Shown here: one piece after another, positions 9,497 to 17,598 of the stretch
Numbering within the stretch: position 1 is the stretch's first letter
How the letters are laid out: each line of letters begins with the position of its first letter
Origin: Bacillus sp. F19
GTDB lineage: Bacteria > Bacillota > Bacilli > Bacillales > Bacillaceae
Assembly (NCBI GenBank): GCA_023823795.1
Contig: CP085710.1
Coordinates: 1,080,001 to 1,144,000 of the forward strand
Length of the DNA stretch: 64,000 bases
Direction of reading: 5' to 3'
The notes under the pieces: generated by a model
What the model saw: only the letters and a program-made list of their open reading frames with translations
Databases searched by the model: none
Told to the model about the DNA's origin: nothing
Translations under genes and position numbers: made by a program

Positions 9497-9898
9497 ATGG
9501 TAACGTTATATACATCACCAAGCTGTACTTCTTGTCGTAAAGCGAAAGCATGGTTAGAAGAGCATGAAATCGCATATACAGAGCGCAACATTTTTTCAGA
9601 GCCGCTATCAGTTGACGAGATTAAAGAAATCTTGCGCATGACTGAAGATGGAACAGATGAAATAATTTCTACTCGTTCAAAGATCTTTCAAAAATTGAAC
9701 GTGAATGTCGAAACAATGCCTCTTCAAGATCTTTATGATCTGATTCAGGAGCACCCAGGCCTATTAAGACGCCCTATCATCATTGATGAAAAGCGATTGC
9801 AGGTCGGATACAATGAAGATGAAATCAGACGCTTCTTGCCTAGAAAGGTACGCACATATCAGCTGAGAGAAGCACAGCGTTTAGTGAATTTCAGTTAA
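9497..9898 (+). CDS. spx: Transcriptional regulator Spx
   Basis: 133 aa, ArsC/Spx family. The redox switch CTSC is at residues 10-13 in a thioredoxin-like fold, and the RPI cis-Pro motif ([17 protein letters not shown]) is near residue 92. Spx binds the RNA polymerase alpha C-terminal domain and reprograms transcription in disulfide stress. It is degraded by ClpXP with the help of SpxH/YjbH, whose gene is also in this window (17599-18480). An AAGGAGTG site precedes the ATG. The length matches the family, and the C-terminus ends in LVNFS rather than the LAN of B. subtilis. Confidence 0.97.
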   Translation: MVTLYTSPSCTSCRKAKAWLEEHEIAYTERNIFSEPLSVDEIKEILRMTEDGTDEIISTRSKIFQKLNVNVETMPLQDLYDLIQEHPGLLRRPIIIDEKRLQVGYNEDEIRRFLPRKVRTYQLREAQRLVNFS

Positions 9899-9914
9899 AG
9901 AATTATAACCCATA

Positions 9915-9955
9915 GAAAACCTTCCTTAGCTGTTAAGGAAGGTTTTCGTTTTTTT
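9915..9955 (+). terminator. Terminator between spx and yjbE, containing the yjbE stop codon
   Basis: Stem GAAAACCTTCCTTA / TTAAGGAAGGTTTTC followed by GTTTTTTTC on the plus strand. The convergent yjbE gene ends inside the stem at 9933-9935. Confidence 0.85.
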
Positions 9956-10607
9956 CGATGCGCTGATAAATGAAGCCAGATAAAATCAAGAACAAAATGA
10001 GCAAATAAGGGAGCATGACTCCCATGCTTGGATGTGTATGGAATATTGGCGCAAGCTTGTGTTCATGGATAATCATTTTGCCTGCAGTATAAGCAAGCAT
10101 TCCTCCTCCGATATAAATGAGAGCAGGATATTTATCTAAAATTTTAAGAATGAGATTGCTGCCCCAAATCATGATCGGGATCGAGATTAACAGGCCGATT
10201 ATGACAAGGATTGTCTGGCCATTAGCTGCTCCGGCAACCGCAATGACATTATCCATTCCCATCAGCATATCAGCCAGTACTATCGTCTGAACCGCTTTTC
10301 TCAAGGATTGATAACTTTTTATTTCTCCTTCTTTTTCCTCACTTCCTACAATTAAATGATAAGCGATATAGAGGAGCAGAATCCCGCCAATCAGCTGCAC
10401 AAAAGGAATCTGGAATAAATAGACTGCTACTGAAGTAAGCAGGATGCGAACCCCAATTGCGAAGACCGTTCCTAAAATGACTGCTTTTTTTCGCTGTTTA
10501 GGGGGCAGATTTCGGCTTGCCATTGCAATAACGATCGCGTTATCTCCTCCAAGGAGCAAATCAATGCCGATAATCATAATCAAAGACATGAGAAATTCCT
10601 GTTCCAT
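9933..10607 (-). CDS. yjbE: TerC family membrane protein YjbE
   Basis: 224 aa, about seven membrane segments. The family signatures are the metal-binding motifs GIDLLLGGDNAIVIAMA (about residues 14-30) and ADMLMGMDNVIAVAGAA (about 113-129), both with conserved acidic residues within helices. TerC proteins in Bacilli are linked to metal export, notably manganese, and to metalation of secreted proteins. YjbE itself is less well defined. No yybP-ykoY manganese riboswitch was found upstream. It is convergent with spx, as in B. subtilis. Confidence 0.9.
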   Translation of the reverse strand: MEQEFLMSLIMIIGIDLLLGGDNAIVIAMASRNLPPKQRKKAVILGTVFAIGVRILLTSVAVYLFQIPFVQLIGGILLLYIAYHLIVGSEEKEGEIKSYQSLRKAVQTIVLADMLMGMDNVIAVAGAANGQTILVIIGLLISIPIMIWGSNLILKILDKYPALIYIGGGMLAYTAGKMIIHEHKLAPIFHTHPSMGVMLPYLLILFLILSGFIYQRIEKNENLP

Positions 10608-10928
10608 TTAAGTACCTCTTTCCCTGTTATTGACTGCTCGTACCATATATATGAAGCGAACTTTGAATTATGAGCCATTCTATATAGGTAAATAACTGTT
10701 TTTGTAAATTCAAGGTTTTTTTATTTCATTCGGAGCTGTTTTATCATAAAATAGGAGTACAAGAATCTTGAAAGGCAAGTCTCATTTTCAAGACAAGTTT
10801 TATAAGCTAATGATGCGTTGCGCTGACGATTAAATAGCTGCTGATTTGGGTAAAGTGTAGAAAAGTGCAACTTATTTAGGGGTTTAGTTGTCCCTTCAAC
10901 ATCATATATAGAAGGGAAGGTTGTAAAG
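10608..10928. other. Divergent intergenic region yjbE / mecA
   Basis: This stretch of 321 bp is A+T-rich. I see no ORF with a ribosome site and no riboswitch core. A small inverted repeat CTTGAAA ... TTTCAAG lies at 10767-10792. The mecA ribosome site GAAGGGAAGG lies at the right end. The promoters for both genes must lie here but cannot be placed with confidence. Confidence 0.5.
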
Positions 10929-11597
10929 ATGGAGATAGAACGAATTAATGAATATACCGTAAAGTTTTATATTTCATATCTTGATATAGAGGAACGCGGT
11001 TTTGACAGAGATGAAATCTGGTACAACCGCGAAAGAAGTGAAGAGTTATTTTGGGAAATGATGGATGAAGTTCACGACGAGGAAGACTTCATGGTGGAAG
11101 GGCCGCTATGGATTCAGGTGCAGGCTCTCGATAAAGGTTTAGAAGTTATTGTAACAAGAGCTCAGCTGTCAAAAGACGGCCAGAAAATTGAACTTCCTTT
11201 ATCTGAGGATAAAGTGAAGGAATTACCGGTCGATGTGAACATTGAATCAATTCTAGATCAGCACTTTAATGATGATCTTGATGATTCAGACGGTTCGGCG
11301 GAGGAAGAAGAGCAGCAGCTGCAATTCCTGATAAAATTTAATGATTTTGAACATATTATTGCTTTAGCGCAAGTTCCTGTGAGCGGCTTTGTCAATTCAC
11401 TTTACTCACTGGATAAAAACTACTACCTGTATGTAGAGTTTGATGAGCAGCATTCAGATGAAGACATTGAGAATATGCTGAGTATTATTCTCGAGTATGG
11501 ACAAGAATCACGCATGACCATTCACCGCGTCACGGAATACGGCAAGGAAATTATTGCGAATGAAGCTCTTGACGTTGTTAAGAAACATTTTAGCTAA
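10929..11597 (+). CDS. mecA: Adaptor protein MecA
   Basis: 222 aa. The N-terminal substrate-binding domain starts MEIERINEYTVKFYISYLDI. An acidic linker (about residues 115-135, DDSDGSAEEEEQQ) leads to the C-terminal ClpC-binding domain. MecA delivers substrates such as ComK to ClpCP and is needed for ClpC hexamer assembly, so it links competence with proteolysis. coiA, a competence gene, lies downstream. The ribosome site is GAAGGGAAGG. The gene is monocistronic with its own terminator. Confidence 0.96.
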   Translation: MEIERINEYTVKFYISYLDIEERGFDRDEIWYNRERSEELFWEMMDEVHDEEDFMVEGPLWIQVQALDKGLEVIVTRAQLSKDGQKIELPLSEDKVKELPVDVNIESILDQHFNDDLDDSDGSAEEEEQQLQFLIKFNDFEHIIALAQVPVSGFVNSLYSLDKNYYLYVEFDEQHSDEDIENMLSIILEYGQESRMTIHRVTEYGKEIIANEALDVVKKHFS

Positions 11598-11607
11598 AAC
11601 TAAGAAG

Positions 11608-11642
11608 TGCCGATTTCATGAAGTTTGAAGTCGGCTTTTTTT
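11608..11642 (+). terminator. Terminator of mecA
   Basis: GCCGATTTC ... GAAGTCGGC hairpin followed by seven T residues, 10 bp after the mecA stop. Confidence 0.8.
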
Positions 11643-11744
11643 ACCATTAAATTTCATACAGTCTGTTTTCGGACAAGAGTTTTGTTTAAGCATCCGCAGT
11701 TATCGATAAAACAAAAGATCCTTTATAAAAGTCAGGGGTAAAAC

Positions 11745-13268
11745 ATGAAAAATACGGTTCGAGTGCTTTTGTTTGCAATTATTATTGGTTTTTTTATCTA
11801 TATCATTCAAAATTTTACTGGAAGTATTTCAAGTGAATGGATGATTACAGCTACTTCTGTTCTCTTTGCATTTTCACTTATCTTTATTGGATTTGTCATT
11901 TTCCTTGAAAACCGCAAACCCTCTCAAACGATTACATGGCTTGTCGTGCTTGGAAGTTTACCGCTGATCGGCTTTTTATTTTACCTGGTATTTGGCCGCA
12001 ATGTGAGAAAGAGGAAGTTATTTGACCGAAAAGCGCTGGTTGATGAAAAAATCATGTTTGAAATTGAAGGTAATCAATCGTCTTATGAGGATAAGATTGA
12101 TTTAATGGGCGACCATCAGCAAATGCTTTTTAATTTAGCGCACCGCATTGGACATACTCCAATTTCATTTGCTACAAGGACGAAAGCCTTGACGAATGGC
12201 AATGAGACATTTAATCATATTTTTGGGGAAATTGAGAAGGCTGAGCATCACATCCACCTTGAGTATTATATTGTCAGGCACGATGAAGTCGGCAGCAAAT
12301 TAAAAGATGCTTTGATTAAGAAAGCGAAAGAAGGCGTAGAGGTTCGCTTTTTATATGATTCAGTCGGAAGCTGGAAATTATCAAAGGCGTACATTAAAGA
12401 AATGCAGCAGGCAGGCATTGATGTAGTTTCATTCTTACCTGTGAAAATGCCCTTTTTGAATAACAAAGTCAATTTCCGCAATCACAGAAAAATCATCGTC
12501 ATCGATGGAACTGTCGGGTTTGTCGGCGGCTTGAATGTCGGTGATGAATACTTGGGCAAGAATGAGTTTTTCGGATTTTGGCGTGATACCCATTTAATGG
12601 TGTGGGGCGAAGCCGTCCGCACGCTGCAAATGATCTTTCTTCAGGATTGGTATTACATGACGGGAGAAAATATTGTGAAGAAAGAATATATGACTCCTTC
12701 TGTTCAGCTTGAAGAGCATGAAGGGGGCGTACAGATAATTGCTGGCGGACCTGATAACAAATGGGAAGTCATTAAGAATCTGTTCTTCTCGATGATTACA
12801 TCTGCCAAAGACTCCATCTGGATCGCATCTCCTTACTTTGTGCCGGATGAAGATATTCTTTCAGCCTTAAAGATAGCTTCATTAAGCGGTGTAGACGTAA
12901 GGCTGCTTGTGCCGAAGCGTCCAGATAAAAAAATCGTCTTCTATGCGTCAAGGTCTTATTTCCTGGAATTGCTTGAAGCTGGTGCGAAAATTTACGAATA
13001 TGAAAAAGGCTTTATGCACAGCAAGATTGTCATTGTTGATTATGAGCTTGCTTCTATAGGAACAGCAAATATGGATATGAGAAGCTTCCATTTGAATTTT
13101 GAAGTGAATGCCTTTCTTTACCGGACAAGAAGCACGCAAAAGCTTGTCGATGAGTATGAGCGTGATCTCAAAGTATCCCATGAAATTATCATGGATGAAT
13201 TCAACAAGCGCCCTTTCAAACAGAAGCTTTATGAATCAATGTCCAGACTGCTTTCCCCCTTGTTATAA
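11745..13268 (+). CDS. cls: Cardiolipin synthase
   Basis: 507 aa, phospholipase D family. Two N-terminal membrane helices (about residues 5-55) are followed by two catalytic HKD motifs: HRKIIVIDGTVGFVGG near residue 246 and HSKIVIVDYELASIGTANMD near residue 425. The enzyme joins two phosphatidylglycerol molecules into cardiolipin plus glycerol at the membrane. An AGGGGT site precedes the ATG. It sits between mecA and coiA, which are adjacent in B. subtilis, so this is a local insertion or relocation. It has flanking terminators and appears to be transcribed alone. Which of the Bacillus cls paralogs it corresponds to cannot be decided from the sequence. Confidence 0.94.
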   Translation: MKNTVRVLLFAIIIGFFIYIIQNFTGSISSEWMITATSVLFAFSLIFIGFVIFLENRKPSQTITWLVVLGSLPLIGFLFYLVFGRNVRKRKLFDRKALVDEKIMFEIEGNQSSYEDKIDLMGDHQQMLFNLAHRIGHTPISFATRTKALTNGNETFNHIFGEIEKAEHHIHLEYYIVRHDEVGSKLKDALIKKAKEGVEVRFLYDSVGSWKLSKAYIKEMQQAGIDVVSFLPVKMPFLNNKVNFRNHRKIIVIDGTVGFVGGLNVGDEYLGKNEFFGFWRDTHLMVWGEAVRTLQMIFLQDWYYMTGENIVKKEYMTPSVQLEEHEGGVQIIAGGPDNKWEVIKNLFFSMITSAKDSIWIASPYFVPDEDILSALKIASLSGVDVRLLVPKRPDKKIVFYASRSYFLELLEAGAKIYEYEKGFMHSKIVIVDYELASIGTANMDMRSFHLNFEVNAFLYRTRSTQKLVDEYERDLKVSHEIIMDEFNKRPFKQKLYESMSRLLSPLL

Positions 13269-13275
13269 TTTGATG

Positions 13276-13306
13276 AGACATGCCGTTTATGGTATGTCTT
13301 TTTTTT
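13276..13306 (+). terminator. Terminator of cls
   Basis: AGACATGCC / GGTATGTCT stem (one G-U) with a short loop and a run of T residues, 7 bp after the cls stop. Confidence 0.8.
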
Positions 13307-13330
13307 GGCGGAAGTATAAAATTTACACGC

Positions 13331-13402
13331 TTTGATGTCTAGCGCAGAATCCTCGGTCAGAATGGCTCCGCCAAAAAAGTCAAACCTTATCTGCCTTTTG
13401 AA
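13331..13402 (+). repeat. Degenerate copy of a dispersed intergenic repeat
   Basis: Shares the blocks GTCTAGCGC, CTCGGTCAGAA, GCTCCGCCAAAAAAGTCAAA and CTTATCTGCCTTTT with the copies at 20447-20716 and 21200-21347. Short and decayed. Confidence 0.6.
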
Positions 13403-13480
13403 TTTGAATATGACGCTTTTTTCTTATATAAACTTTCTATATAATGAAGATGATCATAAGATGGGAGATGATGTAAAGTT

Positions 13481-14674
13481 ATGCTAGTTGCCAAAACCGG
13501 CAAAGGAACCATAATTAATCTTTCGGACAAGCGATGGGAAGCAAAGATCCTTATGCAATTAAGAAGGGAAGAGGCCTTCTACTGTCCTGTGTGTGAAAAT
13601 CCGCTTGATTTAAAGATTGGCAGCATCAAAGTCCATCATTTTGCACATCAAAAAAATAAAACGTGCACTATAGAAACCGAGCCTGAAAGCGAGTACCACC
13701 TGAATGGGAAGCTCCAGCTTTATAAGTGGCTTCAGGGACAAGGAGTCCAAAGTGCAAAGCTCGAACAATACCTGCCAAGAATTTCTCAGCGCCCTGATGT
13801 GCTTTTTAAAAACAGAAATAAATACACTGCTGTAGAATATCAATGCTCAGTCATTCCTGCTTCTCTTTTTTCAAAAAGAACCAGTCATTATAAAAAAGCC
13901 GGCATTGATGAGATGTGGATATTAGGCGGTAAAAATACTGCAAGGTTAAGCAGTCATACCTTTCGCATTTCCCCTTTTCAGTGGCTGTTTGCAAGAACAG
14001 GTGAAGAGCCTCTTGATCCGCCGTTTATACTTACGTATTGTTCTCAAGTGCAGGCATTCCTCCTGATTGAACACCTCATTCCTTTTTCAAAACAAGTCTT
14101 CTTCTCCATTCCAAGATATCTGCCTCTAAATCAAACCGCCATTTCTGATCTTCAAAGTCCAAAACCGCATTCTATTAAGTCCCATCTTTCAAAGTGGATT
14201 CACCTCATCAAATCACATCGTTTAAAACCGGCTATACATCTTCATAGGGAAATGATCCTGCTGCAGAAAGAACTTTATGAAAAGAAGCAGACTCCGATTA
14301 CCCACCTTCCTGCAGAAGCCTTTCTTCCAATCAAAACCAGCTATCTGTTTGATTCACGCATCTGCCTTTGGCAAACCAAAATTCTCTTGTTTATAGATCA
14401 GATCCAAACACACACAATTTTTACTCTTGAAGAGGTTAAAAGGGAAATAAGGACAGATCCATCTACTAAAGTCCGTGATCTTTCCCATTTAAAGCATCTT
14501 ACAATTGGGGCTCCAATCCGTGAATATTTGGAGACATTATCTTTCATGGGCATGCTTCAGCGTGTAAATAAAAACAAATATGTGAAACAGAGAGAAATTA
14601 CATGGCAGAGTGCACCTGCTGATTTATTAAAGAGAGATGAACTTGTTATGAAGCAATTTACTCAATATAAATGA
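13481..14674 (+). CDS. coiA: Competence protein CoiA
   Basis: 397 aa. A zinc-type motif YCPVCENPLDLK ... HHFAHQKNKTC occupies about residues 28-63. Next is the CoiA nuclease-like core (RPDVLFKNRNKYTAVEYQCS near residue 107, with the D ... E-x-Q pattern of restriction-like nucleases). CoiA is induced in competence and acts in processing incoming DNA or recombination. No ComK box (two AAAA-N5-TTTT) was found upstream. The ribosome site is weak (GGGAGATGATG). The C-terminal helical part is variable. It is followed by a small membrane protein and pepF, as in B. subtilis (coiA-pepF). Confidence 0.9.
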   Translation: MLVAKTGKGTIINLSDKRWEAKILMQLRREEAFYCPVCENPLDLKIGSIKVHHFAHQKNKTCTIETEPESEYHLNGKLQLYKWLQGQGVQSAKLEQYLPRISQRPDVLFKNRNKYTAVEYQCSVIPASLFSKRTSHYKKAGIDEMWILGGKNTARLSSHTFRISPFQWLFARTGEEPLDPPFILTYCSQVQAFLLIEHLIPFSKQVFFSIPRYLPLNQTAISDLQSPKPHSIKSHLSKWIHLIKSHRLKPAIHLHREMILLQKELYEKKQTPITHLPAEAFLPIKTSYLFDSRICLWQTKILLFIDQIQTHTIFTLEEVKREIRTDPSTKVRDLSHLKHLTIGAPIREYLETLSFMGMLQRVNKNKYVKQREITWQSAPADLLKRDELVMKQFTQYK

Positions 14675-14738
14675 TTTGCATGAACAGGGTAAGGACGAAG
14701 CAACCTATGAAAGAGAGAATATGAATGGAGGAATGATG

Positions 14739-14897
14739 ATGTTTTATAAAAAAAGACGGAAAAGCAATCTATTTGATTACACCTTAACAGCTGTCAGCAC
14801 AGGAGCCATTGCATACCTGATGACGAAGTCAATGCGAGAAAATGGAGAGAAGGATGTCGACAGCCGTCAGGACTTGTCTGATATGCAGGGAAAATAG
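14739..14897 (+). CDS. Small membrane protein between coiA and pepF
   Basis: 52 aa from ATG 14739, chosen because TGGAGG (14726-14731) is 7 nt upstream. The in-frame ATG at 14736 is also possible. A basic start (MFYKKRRKSN) precedes one membrane-spanning segment (DYTLTAVSTGAIAYLMTK) and a charged tail. This is a positive-inside type single-pass protein. I recognise no family. The good ribosome site and the compact spacing to its neighbours support it as a real gene. Confidence 0.6.
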   Translation: MFYKKRRKSNLFDYTLTAVSTGAIAYLMTKSMRENGEKDVDSRQDLSDMQGK

Positions 14898-14975
14898 CAA
14901 GACTCTTAGATTGATTTGCAAGAAAATATAGAATATTATTGGGTTAATCATGTTTAAAGGGGGATTTAGATAACT

Positions 14976-16793
14976 ATGGCAGAACAAACAGCCGTTAAAA
15001 CATTGCCGAAACGAACAGAAATCGCTGTCGAAGATACATGGAAACTTGAGGATATTTTTGAAAATGATGAAGCTTGGGAAGCAGAGTTTAAAGAAGTGAA
15101 AGCTGCCCTGCCTAAAATCGGAGAATTTAAGGGCAAACTCGGAGATTCAGCAGATGCTTTTCTAGAAGCACTTACATATCAGGATACTGTGATGGAGAGA
15201 TTAGGAAAGCTTTATACATATGCCCACATGAGATACGATCAGGACACAGGGGATTCACACTATCAGGGCTTAAATGACCGAGCATCAAACCTTTACACAC
15301 AGGCGAGCAGTGTTTCGTCCTACATTATTCCTGAAATTTTATCAATGGATGAAGCGACAATGAAAGGCTTCTTAACTGAAAAAGAAGAGCTGAAGGTGTA
15401 CGGGCATACGTTAGATGAAATTAACCGCCAGCGTCCGCATGTATTATCTGCTGAGCAGGAAACCCTGTTAGCGCAGGCTTCAGATGTTTTGGGATCTTCA
15501 AGCAATACATTTGGCATGCTGAATAATGCGGATCTTGAATTTCCTTCAATAAAAGATGAGGACGGCGAAGAGGTAGAAGTAACCCACGGCCGCTACATCC
15601 GCTTTTTAGAAAGTGAAGACCGCAGAGTTAGGCAAGATGCCTTTAAAGCGGTATACAGCACATATGATAAATACAAGAACACATTTGCAAGCACGCTGAG
15701 CGGAGCGGTTAAAAAAGATAACTTTTACGCAACAGTAAGAAATTATCAGTCAGCACGCGAAGCAGCCCTCAGCAATAATAATATTCCTGAAGAAGTGTAT
15801 GAGAATCTCGTTAAAACGGTAAACGATAATCTCCACCTGCTTCATAAGTACATCGAGCTCCGCAAAAAAGTGCTCGGTCTTGATGAGCTTCATATGTATG
15901 ACCTTTTCACACCGCTTGTGAAAGACGTCAAGATGAAAATTCCTTATGCTGAAGCAAAGGACTATTTGCTGAAAGGTCTTGCTCCGCTTGGCGAGGATTA
16001 CCTGGCCATCTTGAATGAAGGCTTTGAAAACCGCTGGGTTGATGTGCACGAAAACAAAGGGAAAAGAAGCGGTGCCTACTCTTCTGGAACGTACGGCACA
16101 AACCCATATATCCTGATGAACTGGCAGGATAATGTGAACAATCTCTTTACATTGGCCCATGAATTCGGTCACTCCGTGCACAGTTATTACACAAGAAAAT
16201 CTCAGCCGTATCAATATGGACATTATTCAATCTTCGTAGCAGAGGTTGCTTCTACATGCAACGAAGCGTTATTGAATGATTATCTGTTAAAAACCATTGA
16301 TGATAAGAAAAAACAGCTTTATCTCTTAAATCATTATTTAGAAGGATTCAGAGGCACAGTATTCCGTCAAACGATGTTTGCCGAGTATGAACATACGATT
16401 CATAAAAAAGCACAGGAAGGCGAACCGCTGACGCCAGATCTATTAACGAAGCTATATTATGATCTAAACAAAAAATACTTTGGTGAACACTTGGCAGTGG
16501 ACGAGGAAATAGGCCTGGAATGGGCAAGGATTCCACACTTCTACTACAATTACTATGTTTACCAGTATGCAACTGGATTCAGTGCAGCAACCGCACTCAG
16601 CAAGCAGATCCTTGAAGAGGGAGAGCCTGCTGTCGAGCGCTATCTGGAGTTCCTTAAATCCGGAAGCTCGGATTATCCGATTGAAGTGCTGAAAAAAGCA
16701 GGCGTGGATATGACATCGCCCCAGCCAATTGAAGAAGCTTTGAAGGTATTTGAAGAGAAGCTGAATGAGATGGAACAGCTTTTGTCAGAGTAA
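14976..16793 (+). CDS. pepF: Oligoendopeptidase F
   Basis: 605 aa, M3 family metallopeptidase. The zinc site HEFGH is at residues 395-399 (LAHEFGHSVHSYY), with the third ligand Glu in FVAEVASTCNEAL about 30 residues later. It hydrolyses short peptides (about 7-17 residues) in the cytoplasm. Overproduction is reported to inhibit sporulation by cleaving the PhrA pentapeptide, which would link it to the peptide imports of the opp operon. The start has an AAAGGGGG site. Full length for the family, with a strong terminator after it. Confidence 0.96.
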   Translation: MAEQTAVKTLPKRTEIAVEDTWKLEDIFENDEAWEAEFKEVKAALPKIGEFKGKLGDSADAFLEALTYQDTVMERLGKLYTYAHMRYDQDTGDSHYQGLNDRASNLYTQASSVSSYIIPEILSMDEATMKGFLTEKEELKVYGHTLDEINRQRPHVLSAEQETLLAQASDVLGSSSNTFGMLNNADLEFPSIKDEDGEEVEVTHGRYIRFLESEDRRVRQDAFKAVYSTYDKYKNTFASTLSGAVKKDNFYATVRNYQSAREAALSNNNIPEEVYENLVKTVNDNLHLLHKYIELRKKVLGLDELHMYDLFTPLVKDVKMKIPYAEAKDYLLKGLAPLGEDYLAILNEGFENRWVDVHENKGKRSGAYSSGTYGTNPYILMNWQDNVNNLFTLAHEFGHSVHSYYTRKSQPYQYGHYSIFVAEVASTCNEALLNDYLLKTIDDKKKQLYLLNHYLEGFRGTVFRQTMFAEYEHTIHKKAQEGEPLTPDLLTKLYYDLNKKYFGEHLAVDEEIGLEWARIPHFYYNYYVYQYATGFSAATALSKQILEEGEPAVERYLEFLKSGSSDYPIEVLKKAGVDMTSPQPIEEALKVFEEKLNEMEQLLSE

Positions 16794-16799
16794 AATAAG

Positions 16800-16832
16800 A
16801 AGAATGCAGCTTTTGGGCTGCATTCTTTTTTA
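16800..16832 (+). terminator. Terminator of pepF
   Basis: AGAATGCAGC / GCTGCATTCT stem with a short loop and a T run, right after the stop. Confidence 0.9.
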
Positions 16833-17095
16833 GTTTCTGCAGAAGGCGGGAAGGCGATTAAAGGCTTTATTTGGCAAAAGCGGGAAGAGGATAAAAAAGC
16901 CGTAATGTACTATAAACGGCTGCTGTCATTCTATTAAAAAAAATGATTCGGCTAAATGTTTCTTAATTCAAGCTGGAAAAACGGATAATCTGCTAATAAA
17001 TTAGCTGATTCCGCTTAAAAAACTATAAAAATGGCTAGAAAAAGCTTGTCAAAATACAGATATCGATTGAATATAGACCATATTCAGAGTTGCGA
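16833..17095. other. Intergenic stretch after pepF
   Basis: No ORF with a ribosome site. One weak inverted repeat AAAAGCCGT ... ACGGCT (around 16895-16921) could be a remnant terminator. I see nothing else. Confidence 0.5.
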
Positions 17096-17272
17096 CTAAA
17101 ACCCCTTAAAAGTTTTCCGGTGATTCACCAAATATAGTGTCACAAAGATGGAAATAAACAAAAGCGGAGATGATATCAGCAATGGAAACATCTCCATTAA
17201 TCCAAGTATATTTAGAAAGAAACTTATAATAATCAGAATTATACTGATAATCAGGGGAAGGCTGCTGTTCAA
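17096..17272 (-). CDS. Small hydrophobic membrane protein, yizD position
   Basis: 58 aa read from a TTG at 17270-17272 on the minus strand, with an AAGGAGG site (17281-17287) 8 nt upstream. The protein starts MNSSLPLIISIILIIIS, has two hydrophobic segments (about residues 5-24 and 29-48) and ends NHRKTFKGF with a basic tail, giving a helix hairpin. A longer ATG frame overlapping here (17106-17372) gives a polar, unlikely protein, so this TTG frame is preferred. B. subtilis has the small gene yizD next to roxS, and the position agrees. Homology was not tested. Confidence 0.65.
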   Translation of the reverse strand: MNSSLPLIISIILIIISFFLNILGLMEMFPLLISSPLLFISIFVTLYLVNHRKTFKGF

Positions 17273-17331
17273 TTTGAAATCCTCCTTGTTTGTCCTTTCT
17301 AAAAAAATATGAAAGACACGCTGTATTTATG

Positions 17332-17416
17332 TTTGTGACAAATTTGTGAAATGAGTTTCTATGGGTTGTCATAAGTCGACAATTTCTGATATATTATAGA
17401 TGTGAAATCAATCACA
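17332..17416 (+). promoter_or_regulatory. roxS promoter with ResD-like and Rex-like sites
   Basis: Two direct TTTGTGA elements (17332-17338 and 17343-17349, the latter TTTGTGAAA) resemble ResD binding sites. TTGTCA (17366-17371) and TATATT (17390-17395) are separated by 18 bp. TGTGA-N6-TCACA (17401-17416) overlaps the expected start and resembles a Rex operator. ResD activation and Rex repression of RoxS are established in B. subtilis. The assignment here is by motif only. Confidence 0.65.
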
Positions 17417-17518
17417 AACAAACATTTACCCCTTTGTTTGACCGTGAAAAATTTCTCCCATCCCCTTTGTTGTCGTTAAGACATACAGAAGACTCCGTAT
17501 TACCCGTGCGGAGTCTTT
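17401..17518 (+). ncRNA. roxS: RoxS/RsaE family small regulatory RNA
   Basis: About 115 nt between a promoter and an intrinsic terminator (GACTCCG / CGGAGTC then TTTTT, 17491-17517). It carries the family's C-rich seed regions: ACCCCTTTGTTTG (17428-17440) and, after GTGAAAAATTTCTCCC, ATCCCCTTTG (17460-17469). These match what I know of S. aureus RsaE and B. subtilis RoxS almost base for base. RoxS pairs with ribosome-binding sites of central-metabolism and redox mRNAs to adjust NAD/NADH balance. Its place next to spxH is the same in B. subtilis. The 5' end is inferred from the -10. Confidence 0.92.
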
Positions 17519-17551
17519 TTAAGAATAAGAAAGTAAGCGTTTTCAATTTAA

Positions 17552-17597
17552 AAAGAAAGAAATCCGGTACAGGAAATTGTACCGGATTTCTTTCTTT
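17552..17597 (-). terminator. Terminator of the yjbI-spxH operon
   Basis: Long near-perfect stem AAGAAAGAAATCCGGTACA / TGTACCGGATTTCTTTCTT with a short loop and T tracts on both strands. It ends at the spxH stop and may also back up roxS termination. Confidence 0.85.
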
Positions 17598-17598
17598 T

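Noticed and set aside
10608-10928. yybP-ykoY manganese riboswitch before yjbE
   Set aside because: The conserved loop sequences are absent on the minus strand upstream of the gene.
13403-13480. ComK box before coiA
   Set aside because: No pair of AAAA-N5-TTTT elements at the required spacing.
15750-16223. 157-aa minus-strand ORF inside pepF
   Set aside because: Shadow of the pepF frame. The plus strand has the full M3 peptidase with HEFGH.
17106-17372. 88-aa minus-strand ORF
   Set aside because: It is polar, lacks a ribosome site and overlaps the roxS promoter. The TTG frame at 17096-17272 with AAGGAGG is better supported.
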